Below, one piece after another: positions 55,160 to 64,000 of a stretch of 64,000 bases of DNA. Positions within the stretch are counted from its first letter, which is position 1. Every line of letters starts with the position of its first letter. Position numbers and translations under genes: made by a program. Below the pieces are notes generated by a model that saw only the letters and a list, made by a program, of their open reading frames with translations, was not told the origin of the DNA and did not search any database. Source of the stretch: Aradus depressus (Eukaryota; Arthropoda; Insecta; Hemiptera; Aradidae). The DNA lies in assembly GCA_963662175.1 (NCBI GenBank), contig OY759222.1, positions 16,192,222 through 16,256,221 of the forward strand. Direction: 5' to 3'.

Positions 55160-55870
55160 GACCTTCCTTGGGGAAATGTAATCAGTCAGAAATTCGATGC
55201 GGAGTTTCAACAAAATTTCATGTTTTCCGACCTCTTGATTCAAACATTTTTATAAAAAATGGTCTGTCTGGGTGTGTATCTGTGAACACGATAACTACCG
55301 ATGATGTACCGACACAAAATTGTATATATGTATCCAGGATCCTCTGAAGACGACCAATTGATTTTCAGTCAAATTGGCCAAAGAGAAGGTGGGAGGCTTA
55401 ACACAAGAATTTAGGGAGGCTTAACACAAGAACATGGGAGGCTTAACACAAGAATTAAGGGAGGCTTAACACAAGAAGGTGGGAGGCTTAACACAAGAAT
55501 TAAGGGAGGCTTAACACAAGAAGGTGGGAGGCTTAACACAAGAATTAAGGGAGGCTTAACACAAGAAGGTGGGAGGCTTAACACAAGAATTAAGGGAGGC
55601 TTAACACAAGAAGGTGGGAGGCTTAACACAAGAAGATGGGAGGCTTAACATAAGAACTGAAATAACTGCCATTATCAGGATCAGAGGAGGGGACTCGACT
55701 TAAATACAAGGTAATAAATGTATCGACCTTTTTAGCTACATTTCGAGATGCATTGCCACTAATTTAAAGTTCAGAGGGCGGAATGACAAAAAGAGACCGA
55801 TACTATAATGAATACAAAAGGCTGACAATATATTTTTTTTCTCGAAATATATCAATACATAAGGTTATAT
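55160..55870 (+). repeat. Family R copy with internal minisatellite
   Basis: 'tgtaatcagtcagaaattcg' at the start, and 'ccgatgatgtaccgacacaa' near 55,300. The G-rich segment 'gggaggcttaacacaaga' is amplified at 55,395-55,660. Confidence 0.7.
55395..55660 (+). repeat. 45-bp (2 x about 22-bp) minisatellite within family R
   Basis: 'gggaggcttaacacaagaa' alternates with 'aggt' and 'ttaa' linkers, about five 45-bp units. The same G-rich phrase is single-copy in other family R copies, so this is a local expansion. Confidence 0.9.
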
Positions 55871-56149
55871 ATTCATGTTGACAGGTAGATAAAATGATTT
55901 AACGCCTCGTGTGTGGTCTCTATGTATTACCATAGAGGACCACCACGCCTTCCATCCCACTCATAGGGCCACTTCCAGCCTTATAATACTGTTACATATG
56001 TATAGTTCTAGGCATCGAACTACAAGCATGACATAAAAAATCGCGAGAGCGCGTTGCCAGTCATTGGACAGCCCGTCTCAAAAACACTGGTTTCTCAACA
56101 GTAGAGGAATCATTTCACTCTATCGATTGATTCGATATTTATTAATAGG

Positions 56150-56385
56150 GGAAGTTATTTAATCGGTCAGAAATTCGATGTATGTGTGTTTCTGTGAACA
56201 CGATAACCCCCGATAGAATGAATGTATCTATACGAATTTTTATATGTGTATTCAGAACCGAATAAGAACGAGATCTACTGATCTTCAGGCAAGGAAAGAG
56301 GTTGGCTTAACACAAAAACTCTAACAACTGCCGATGTATTAAATGTATCGACACAAAATTTAGTATGAGGATTCAGCTGCCCCTC
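56150..56385 (+). repeat. Family R copy
   Basis: 'aggggaagttatttaatcgg' start; monomers 'gatagaatgaatgtatctat' and 'ccgatgtattaaatgtatcg'. Confidence 0.65.
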
Positions 56386-56559
56386 TGTAATAAACTGATG
56401 ACAATTAGGTATAAGTCTGGTCCATAGATTCTGGCCAGAGAACATCTTAAAACGGACAGAAGGGAACCTTTAGGGTATAATAGTTGTAGCAAGGTGCAGC
56501 GCCCCAATCTGTCACACCATGAATTAACGGCGATATGGCGGGAACCTGGCATTTTCAAA

Positions 56560-56815
56560 TTCAAATCAGCCTTCGCTAGTCGTCTCGGTCCTGTGCAGCT
56601 GCTCTCCAGTTCCTGACTCCAAGTAGGATCCTTGCATCATGCGCAACACCCTCCTTCCAACGCAGCTTCGGCCTCCCAACCCGTCTGGTCCCGTGGATTT
56701 CCTTCAGTAATGTCAACTTTGGCACATCATGGTCTCCCATCCTTGCCAAGTGTCCTGTCCATCTTAGTCTGTGAAGTCTTACAAACCTTACTACGTCCGG
56801 TTCTTGCGTAAAAAG
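56560..56815 (-). mobile_element. LINE C-terminal fragment
   Basis: The minus strand reads FVRLHRLRWTGHLARMGDHD, then RRVGRPKLRWKEGVAHDAR, the 'LRWxGHLxRM ... GRPxxRW' tail of some insect non-LTR ORF2 proteins. It is similar in type to 36,068-36,395 but clearly a different element. Confidence 0.75.
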
Positions 56816-57879
56816 TTGGATTATTAATTATTGTGAACTTAAGTTCGATGGAAAGACTGTGTTCTGCACGTCATATGAGAAAGCAACTGAGTGTGAAAGA
56901 AAATAAATTTTAAAAACTTGTGTTTTCAGCAAATATTTTTTATAAATTGTATAAATTAATAAGGCTTTTTATTTTATAGATTTATTCTTAAACCCTACCC
57001 AATTGTATGCTGAAAAAAGAGTTATTTAATTTACAAATTAGATTCATTTTTTTTTCTCAGAAAATAATGGTAGGATTTTATTTTTTGTTGCACATTTTTG
57101 CACGTTTTCTAATTTTTTTTAATGCACGAAATTCGGGCTCTAGTTATGGTTCTTGTCCCCATCAAATCAGAGTGAGCTGAGGAGCAAACTGATTAAAGTT
57201 GATGAAAATGTTTGGATTTTAATAAATAATTAATAATAATGATGTCACTAATGTCCGTTATTTATAAATCTAAGAGTCTTCCTTACTTGTATTTCTTGAA
57301 GTTGACACTGGCGCCCCTATGTGACTACCATCAACTAATAGCACACATTTCGTCTTTAGTTTCACCGCCCGTTCTGGTCAGGATGTGGGGGCCATGACGC
57401 CACTAGAAACTTCAATATTCCCCTCTGGTTCAAAAAAATTCTATATAAATGACCATTTATCTTTAAAAGCAATTAAAAAAAACTCACAGAAAATAAACCT
57501 GAAGCAATTATGTATAAAAGTGTCAATTTTTCGTCTATTATAACATTATATACTTTTGTAGTTCATTTGTCTGATAGTTATTAATGGTACAACCAATATT
57601 GGTCATAAAAAAAGTAATAATAATAAAATAAAGGTATATATAGATAGGGAGAGGGGCCACACATACAGTTGGGAGTGCTAATGGTAGAGCGGTGATTTTA
57701 TGATAGGGCAGTGAGGGTAGCATGGAAGGAGATGGTAATGGGGCGCAATGGAGATATCAAAGACACCGCGTGGGTCACACTTCTCTATAACAGTTGCTAC
57801 CAGCCTCAGTAGCAGCCAATAGCTGTTCATAGGTCAGCAAGACTTAAGCCGCGTTTACATTATGTAGCAAAACAGCTAT
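56816..57879. other. Unclassified, no gene supported
   Basis: A GC-richer patch at 57,300-57,420 has a donor-like site on the minus strand but only noncoding frames. The rest is AT-rich. Confidence 0.4.
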
Positions 57880-58100
57880 ACAGCCGAGCTATATGTAGCT
57901 GAGCTATGTATGTAGCTATGACTAAAAAGAGATATATAGCTATGACTAAAAAGAACTATATAGATGACTGAAAAGAGTTAAATAACAATGACTAAAAAGA
58001 GTTATATAGATATGACTAAAAAGAGCTATATAGATATGACTAAAAAGAGTTACATAACAATGACTAAAAAGAGCTATATAGCTATGACTAAAAACGTTTC
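57880..58100 (+). repeat. 24-bp minisatellite
   Basis: Unit 'tatgactaaaaagagctata' plus 'tagc', about seven to eight copies. In frame it reads MTKKSYID repeats, but without any gene context. Confidence 0.88.
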
Positions 58101-58490
58101 GTTGTGTAGCTGTAGCACATCTTGCTCTTCAGTACATCTATTTCTCATAAGATCTTACATACTTTTCTGATCACTAAATTACTCACATAGGAGACAGACA
58201 CAACACACTTCTCCTAAGTCTCTCATACCGTCTGCCATTGTTTTATCCATTTTATTACATATTTAATTACTTTTTTTTAAATATTATTTTATTTAAATTC
58301 TAATCATTCTTCTCCTCCATTTCTATTTTCTTTATATTTTTATTTATTTTATTTTTTAACACAACTATTTATATTTCATTTAATTTTATTAATTTCATTA
58401 ACATTTACTCCCCTGATAACGATTGATTGGTTCAATCAAACGATATAAAATATTTTTTTTATTAATTGCAACATTACTTTTTTTAATATA
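58101..58490. other. AT/CT-rich, nothing recognised
   Basis: T-rich stretches; no ORF. Confidence 0.4.
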
Positions 58491-59449
58491 CAGGGTGTAA
58501 CAAGTCGAGAGGGCGATACTTAGGGATCTTATAGTAAACTTAATTCTGAACAAAAAAGTTCCTATAAACATAGGTCCGCAAATGCTTTGTTTAAAAGTTA
58601 TAATCAAAAAACTTCAGGGCAAAGAAAGAAATACCTGCAATTGGTATAAGGGCTTAGGATCTGAATAGGGTTCGAAGTTCAATACCATTCATGTAGCCTC
58701 ATCTGTCCATAAGATGTTACCAAAGTGATGATTGGATGCTAAACGACGAAGATACCAGTTACAGAATTGCATCCTTGCTTCACCATCACCCTGTACTAAA
58801 TACTGTACTCAATTAAAATGATAGGGGTACATACGTTCGCTCCTTAGGGTTCTGTATACTACCATATGCGAAACCTGCATTTGAAGCCCGGTTCGACGGG
58901 TGCTTGTCGTCGGATTTACTTCAAAAGCTCTGATGATATTTTCACTTCGATTTACATTGACTCGTGGATTAATTATTCTGGTGGGCACCTCTGTAACACG
59001 GCCAGTTTCTCTTATTCGTTGATAAGTAGCCTGGAAAACCCTTCAATGGGGGATCCGTCGAAGAGGGAAACGTCTTCAGTACTCAACAGCTGCATCACTG
59101 TTCCCGTTACAAAAACCGTACACAAATAGAATATCTGGATATTCCGCATTCTTGAACATTCGCGGCGTTTATGCAAGACCGATTCACAATAAATGAGATT
59201 AGTAGCATTGAAATAGAACCCAACATTCATAAACATGGATGGTATTGACTTCGAATCCTATTCAGATCCTAATCCCTTATACCAATTGCAGGTATTTCTT
59301 TCTTTGCTCTGCAGTTTTTTGATTATAACTTTTAAACAAAGCATTTGCGGACCTATGTTTATAGGAACTTTTTTGTTCAGAATTAAGTTTACTATAAGAT
59401 CCCTAAGTATCGCCCTCTCGACTTGTTACACCCTGTATATATCACGAAT
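58491..59449 (-). mobile_element. IS630/mariner-type element in fold-back form, about 205-bp inverted arms
   Basis: Arms 'cagggtgtaacaagtcgaga' (58,491 on) and its complement (to 59,449) pair over about 205 bp with high identity. The ends lie in TATA. Between them the minus strand holds a transposase N-terminal half: YGFCNGNSDAAVEY, RRFPLRRIPH, TYQRIRETGRV, TRRTGLQMQVSHMVVYRTLR and ILWTDEAT. Two in-frame TGA codons are present. Coding stops just after the TDEAT motif, where the inverted copy of the element's own 5' leader begins. Confidence 0.82.
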
Positions 59450-60179
59450 TATATCGTACGTCGTACACAGAATTTTTTATTTTAATTTTTGAAATGACGG
59501 GTTCGCTAAACATGAAATTCTTAATCTGATTACATAACTTCCTCCATACATCGTATAGCTGGAGATTAATGAGATAGTAAGACTTCGTTGCACCTTTTCA
59601 AAATAATGTTCAAAGGTTATGTTCAATAAATGCAACCCAAAAAAAAAGCGTTTTAGTGATGAAGCCGCATCAAACAAAAGGAACAATTAAAACTGAACTT
59701 AGTAGAAGAAATAATTGATAATTGATGAATTAAAACGTTAAAAGAGATCTGCCTTGGCTAACTGTTGAAAAAGGAACGGAACAACGCATAAAACACCATG
59801 AGAAAGGATGTCAGCCATATTAAACAATAATGTTACGATACAACATAACTCATTTAATGTTTTCCACTTTTAATGCTCCAACATTCACATTATAACTGTT
59901 GTTTTTTCTAGAATATTATGTTTCCTAATAACCGTTCCTAAAGTCACTGATTCACATTAAGATAATGAAAGCTTTTATCATAATTATTAGGAACCATTTA
60001 GTTCTCCCCAGTTATTGGAAAAACATGGAATCGAATTACTGTATGTACTCAAATTGCTTCTATTTCATTGCTTTTTTTTTTTTTGCTTCTTCGTATATCC
60101 GAAGGGATCATGAAAGCTTTTTGAGAAAGAAATATTTTACATCTACAAAGAGTATGAAGTATGCCTAGTGTAAGTTATG
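59450..60179. other. Mostly unclassified
   Basis: A family R end is recognisable at about 59,520-59,560 (gattacataacttcc). The ORF at 59,965-60,168 is unsupported. Confidence 0.4.
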
Positions 60180-61400
60180 GAATTAGTTGGAAATTTATTG
60201 TTGAGGATTTCACCGGAATTTCATGAACGAATTAGTCAATTAAAGCGCTCCTGCTCCAAAACCAGTCGACCGTTTGCGCTAATATTCAACAGTTGACTTA
60301 CATAGTGACTCCTAAATCCTCATACTAAATTTTCTGTAGATAAATTCATTACATCGGAAGTTATTAGGATTTTTGAATTTAACCCCTCCCCTGAACCCCC
60401 ACTTTCCCTTCTGTCGATATGGCTGAAATTTGACAGGTTATATCATCATTGGGTTTTGACTTTAAATATGAAATTTCATGTCGATATAGTTATTATGACT
60501 CATGGCCGGGCTTTAACTATGAGGTCTCTGGTGGACATGAGCCCAACTCTACTGTGGGAGTCATAAATTTTGCCTACCCTAAATTTTTATTCACATAGGG
60601 TAGAGGGTCTTTAATTAATGAGTACCTGACATCGTACAGGCTCGGGACCATCACTTAGATAAAATAAACTAAGAGTCTCGGCCGGGTTTCTAACCCACGA
60701 CATTGAACTTAGAAGACAAGCACGCATACCACTGAGCTACGATACATTTACGTCGACACATGCTGGGTTTTTGAATTGAGCCCGCTCTGATCCCCATTCC
60801 CTTCTGCCGATTTTGCTGAAAATTAATAAGTGTCGTCCTTATAGGGTTTTGAGTTCACATGTGAAATAATTACAACGGCAGTTATTAATGTTTTTGATTC
60901 AACTCTACTCCTAATCCTGTTTTGCCTGAAAATCGATAGGTGTTGTCCTCATGGGGTTTCTTGTCACATATAGAATTTCCGTATCGAATTTTTGACTGAT
61001 TACATAACTTCCCCTACACATCGTATACCTGGGTAAAAAGTAAAAATGGAAAACAAATCGACCGGACAAAAAATCAATAGTTGACCGATGTAATGAATTT
61101 ATCGATACAACATTTAGTATGAGGATTTAGGAGCCTCTATGTAAGTTAACTATTGAATATTAGCGCAAACGGTCGACTGGTTTTGGAGGGGGAGCTCAAA
61201 TGTAATTGATTATTTCGTTCTGGGAAATTACATTGCCGGTGTTTTCATTGATTTTCAGTCAAGTCGATCAAAAGAATGAAGATTAGAGAAGAAGCTTAAC
61301 TTAAAAAAAAAACCAATAACTGCCGAAGTAATGAATGTGACACGCAATTGTACATATAAATTCAGAACTCGCTGAGTAAGACATTCGTTTAAATCAGGAT
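60180..61400 (-). repeat. Long family R array, split by a SINE
   Basis: Monomer cores near 60,350, 60,860, 61,090 and 61,330 appear in both orientations: minus up to about 61,010 ('gattacataacttcccctac'), then plus. It may represent two copies end to end. Confidence 0.6.
60486..60742 (-). mobile_element. SINE-A copy inserted in family R
   Basis: 'tagttattatgactcatggc' to 'cataccactgagctac'; a deletion lies in the region after 'ctatgaggtc'. Confidence 0.85.
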
Positions 61401-61699
61401 CAGAATAATGAGATCAGAATAAACTGTTTCTTCCAAATTTCATTTTTTTGTGTATGATTTGTGTCTTTGACGATGGTATTTCCTTTACGATTCCCGCCAG
61501 ACACTCGTAATCATCCAAGCCGAAAAATTATATTCGTGAGACATCCTGTATTAACCGCCATCATGGTGGAAACTGTTATATTTTGTAATTGGATTTCATG
61601 AGACAGGTGTTTCTCCTGATGAAGTAGTTGTACCGAGTGTAACTAGTGGCGTAATGGCCCTCTGTTTTCATGAGAACAACTATTTCCTTCAACACTTAC

Positions 61700-61788
61700 C
61701 TGACTAAGAGCCAAACCCCCAGTAATTGTTCATCCTGCCGGTAGAGCGCTGCAACAGCTGTCAACTTTCCCGCCGTGGCGCCAATCAT
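61700..61788 (-). CDS. Candidate first exon of an unknown gene
   Basis: ATG at 61,788, MIGATAGKLTAVAALYRQDE, then QLLGVWLLV, ending CAG|gtaagt (strong donor), phase 2. The exon and its upstream flank are GC-rich for this window. No downstream exon in the right phase was found. It could equally be a noncoding first exon. Confidence 0.35.
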
Positions 61789-62144
61789 ACTTCTCAATGG
61801 TCTGTGGCACGACACTCAAGACTCACTTTATCTACCTTGAGCAGCCAACCAGCAAAATGGCCTCCTCTTCTAATATGGCGCTATGATTGTCTGTAACTTT
61901 CATTATAACATTCTGAAAAGGGAGGTTATAAATCATAGCAAAATTCGAAGTTGTGTCTTTGAATTGTTTTACTTCCCCGAAGTGTAAGGAAAGCTATGTA
62001 CGTATAAAACAAAATGGTATATGTATTTCCTGCGATAATTAGTGATGTAAAATGTTAAATATAAATAATAATTGATTTAATAATTAAATGAAATTTAATA
62101 ATAAAATTACCACATTTCCTGCAGAAATTGTATAGCTGGTATTT
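61789..62144. other. Upstream flank of the candidate exon
   Basis: Contains two 'aatatggcg'/'aaaatggcc' motifs near 61,855-61,885, on the promoter side of the candidate exon. Nothing else. Confidence 0.3.
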
Positions 62145-62395
62145 TACTAAATTTTGATTTCTACAGTAGTTTTCGAAAAAAAAACCTAAAAAAATATCGA
62201 AAGTTCAAGACGTGCAATTTTGAAGAAAGTGCACATATTTTAAAAAAAACTTCAATTAACAAACTTTTCATTTGGATTTCTTTTAAATTTACTAAAGAGA
62301 TGCCATATTGTTTTTCTAAATTTTGAAAAAATGATAAATCTAATCCAAAGGTTTAAATTATCTTACTGGGTTAGCAGGGAAAATGAATAGCATAG
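62145..62395. repeat. Inverted partner of 27,540-27,760
   Basis: 'agttcaagacgtgcaatttt' and 'agggaaaatgaatagcatag' are the reverse complements of blocks at 27.7 and 27.55 kb, in the corresponding order. Confidence 0.65.
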
Positions 62396-62969
62396 AATAA
62401 GAAAACAAATATTTGAGTTCATTTACTTAAATCTACATTATAAATTTAACTAAATATTGAAAAATAAAAAACATGAAATTAATTTTTAAAAAGAAATCTT
62501 ATATATGGGGCTCCTGGTGCCCAGCCGTCCTAGAATTTTTTTAGATAGGAATATAATTGAGATTCGATGTCATTAAACTAAAAAAGAGGGGGGAGCACAA
62601 AAAAATCAAAATTATTAACAATTTTAAACATTTCATATCAATAAAGAGAAGGAACTTCCGTGAAGTGATGTACTGTCTCTTTTAAGAAATTTCATTTGTG
62701 GAGTTTAGGTTATGATAGGGTGTGACTTTTGTCTTCAGGCGACAACACCTAGATTTCTTGTTAGTTTGAAATTTTTTTCTGTGGAGGACTTATCGACGGT
62801 CTACATCAGGAAATACCGGACGGAGGCTGGAGTCTTAACAGACTTGGCTGGGAACTGTACTCCTTCCGCCCATAGAAGCCCCCGGACGATGTTATCGTCA
62901 AATTAATGTAGGATATTAGGGGGTAAAAATATTTTTAATTTTTTCCCAAAAGCCCCACCTCCCCATCTA
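62396..62969. other. Unclassified
   Basis: A 64-codon ORF at 62,712-62,906 has no recognised features. Confidence 0.35.
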
Positions 62970-63175
62970 TCAAAAGCCCCAATAACTGCCGATGTAAAGA
63001 ATGTATCAACATGAAATTTTATATTTAAAGACAAAACCTAATGAGGACATAACCTGTCAAATTTCAGTAATATCAGCTGAAGGAAAGGGGGGGTTCAGAG
63101 GAGGGGGCTTAAAAACTCTGATAACTACCGATGTAATGAATTTATCTACACAAAATTTAGTATTGTGCAATTTTT
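62970..63175 (+). repeat. Family R monomers
   Basis: 'ctgccgatgtaaagaatgta' and 'ctaccgatgtaatgaattta' mark two monomers; the G-rich block between them is 'gaaaggggggg'-like. Confidence 0.6.
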
Positions 63176-63502
63176 ATATAGTTGTGGCTTCAGATAAATA
63201 AATAAATAACCAAAACTTTATCTCCTTTTTTTTACATACATATTTTTATTTTTGGCTTGCTTCGTTTTAGTGCCTAGTAAAAGTAAATCTTAATTTGAAA
63301 ACTACATTTACCTCAGAGAAGATCCGAATGAAGAATTTGGACACAAAAGTCGACTCAATAAATACATTCTGTTGGAAGAATAATTTGATTGATGAGAAAA
63401 GGATATATTTGTTTTGGTGTTTGAAAATTTTCACTCAGGATATACGTTTATAATTATTTTATAATTGTTTATGGTTTTCAGTTTAAATATATTTCAGTTT
63501 TT
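63176..63502. other. AT-rich, with a partial copy of the 10.0-10.2 kb palindrome
   Basis: 'aagtcgactcaataaataca' near 63,348-63,367 matches the loop of the hairpin at 10,000-10,218. Confidence 0.5.
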
Positions 63503-63834
63503 GGGGGCACCGGTAGCTCAGTGGTATGCGTGCTTGCATTCTGAGCTCAAGAACGTGGGTTCGAAACCCGACCGAGGCCCTTAGTTTATTTTATCTGGGA
63601 GGTAAAATAAACTTAAGCAAGCCGTCCTTCGGATGGTCCCGAGCATGTACGATGTCAGGTACTCGTTAAAGATACCTACCCTAGGTGAATAAAAAATTTA
63701 GGGTAGGTAAAATTTAGGACTCCCGCAGTAGAGTCGGGCTCATGTCCACCAGAGTGACGAAAGAGAGCTCTGGTAGTAGGCGATATGACCTCGTAGTTAA
63801 AGCCCGGGCATGAGTCATAAAACCTAACCTAACC
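63503..63834 (+). mobile_element. Young SINE-A with 13-bp target duplication
   Basis: Head 'gggggcaccggtagctcagt' with a perfect B box (ggttcgaaacc) and CCTAA tail. tatttcagttttt flanks both sides (63,490-63,502 and 63,835-63,847). Confidence 0.95.
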
Positions 63835-64000
63835 TATTTCAGTTTTTTTGGTGTGAATTATTTAATGTTAATTAGTGGTTTAGTCACAATTATGTCATGT
63901 CTTTTACTCAAATCTAACAAACATTAACTCAATAATATGTGATTTATAAAAATAATACACACATTAAATTATTAATAATAAAAAAAATTAATTATTTTAT
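63835..64000. other. Right edge, AT-rich
   Basis: No feature recognised in the last 165 bases. Confidence 0.4.

Noticed and set aside
57988..58170. ORF with MTKKSYID repeats
   Set aside because: Product of a 24-bp minisatellite; no start context or splice signals.
1..64000. Prokaryotic or viral system
   Set aside because: Introns, SINEs with Pol III boxes and insect TEs show that the window is animal nuclear DNA; no viral or bacterial operon was seen.

Overview
The window is eukaryotic nuclear DNA from an arthropod, most likely an insect and possibly a hemipteran. It is AT-rich, its genes have GT-AG introns, and it is full of TEs: R1/Jockey-type LINEs, hAT, Tc1, IS630/mariner and pogo elements, and tRNA-derived SINEs. 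Several SINE copies end in CCTAA repeats, the complement of the insect telomere unit TTAGG. The species itself cannot be fixed from sequence alone.

Layout. (1) 1-5.2 kb: a broken R1/Jockey-like LINE on the minus strand, then intergenic repeats. (2) 5.24-21.60 kb, plus strand: one seven-exon gene ('gene A'). I assembled it by matching splice sites and codon phase; the joined CDS is 4,674 nt (1,557 aa). The protein is Lys/Ser/Thr/Asn-rich and unrecognised. (3) 23.10-40.66 kb (alternative first exons to 41.91 kb), minus strand: two tandem paralogous four-transmembrane genes. Gene 'TM-2' is 23,102-32,336 (324 aa, seven exons). Gene 'TM-1' is 33,570-40,656 (283 aa, six exons). They share intron phases, identical 73-nt and 77-nt second and third exons, and an RCPDH-x-W motif in the loop before TM4. 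TM-1 appears to have four interchangeable phase-0 first exons, each encoding a different N-terminus and the first half of TM1. (4) 42-64 kb: mostly repeats (SINEs, a degenerate tandem repeat family called 'family R' here, Tc1 and mariner fragments, minisatellites), plus two weak exon candidates on the minus strand near 55.0 kb and 61.7 kb.

Gene A and TM-2 converge, with about 1.5 kb between their stop codons. The TM genes are a local tandem duplication. Nothing links the function of gene A to them.

Repeats. A tRNA-derived SINE of about 350 bp ('SINE-A') occurs about 28 times as full copies or fragments. Several copies have intact target-site duplications and are therefore young. A second tRNA-like SINE ('SINE-B') occurs twice. 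Family R carries reiterated degenerate monomers of roughly 130-180 bp and occurs at about 13 places. All gene models are hand-built from translation and splice signals; no homology search was possible.
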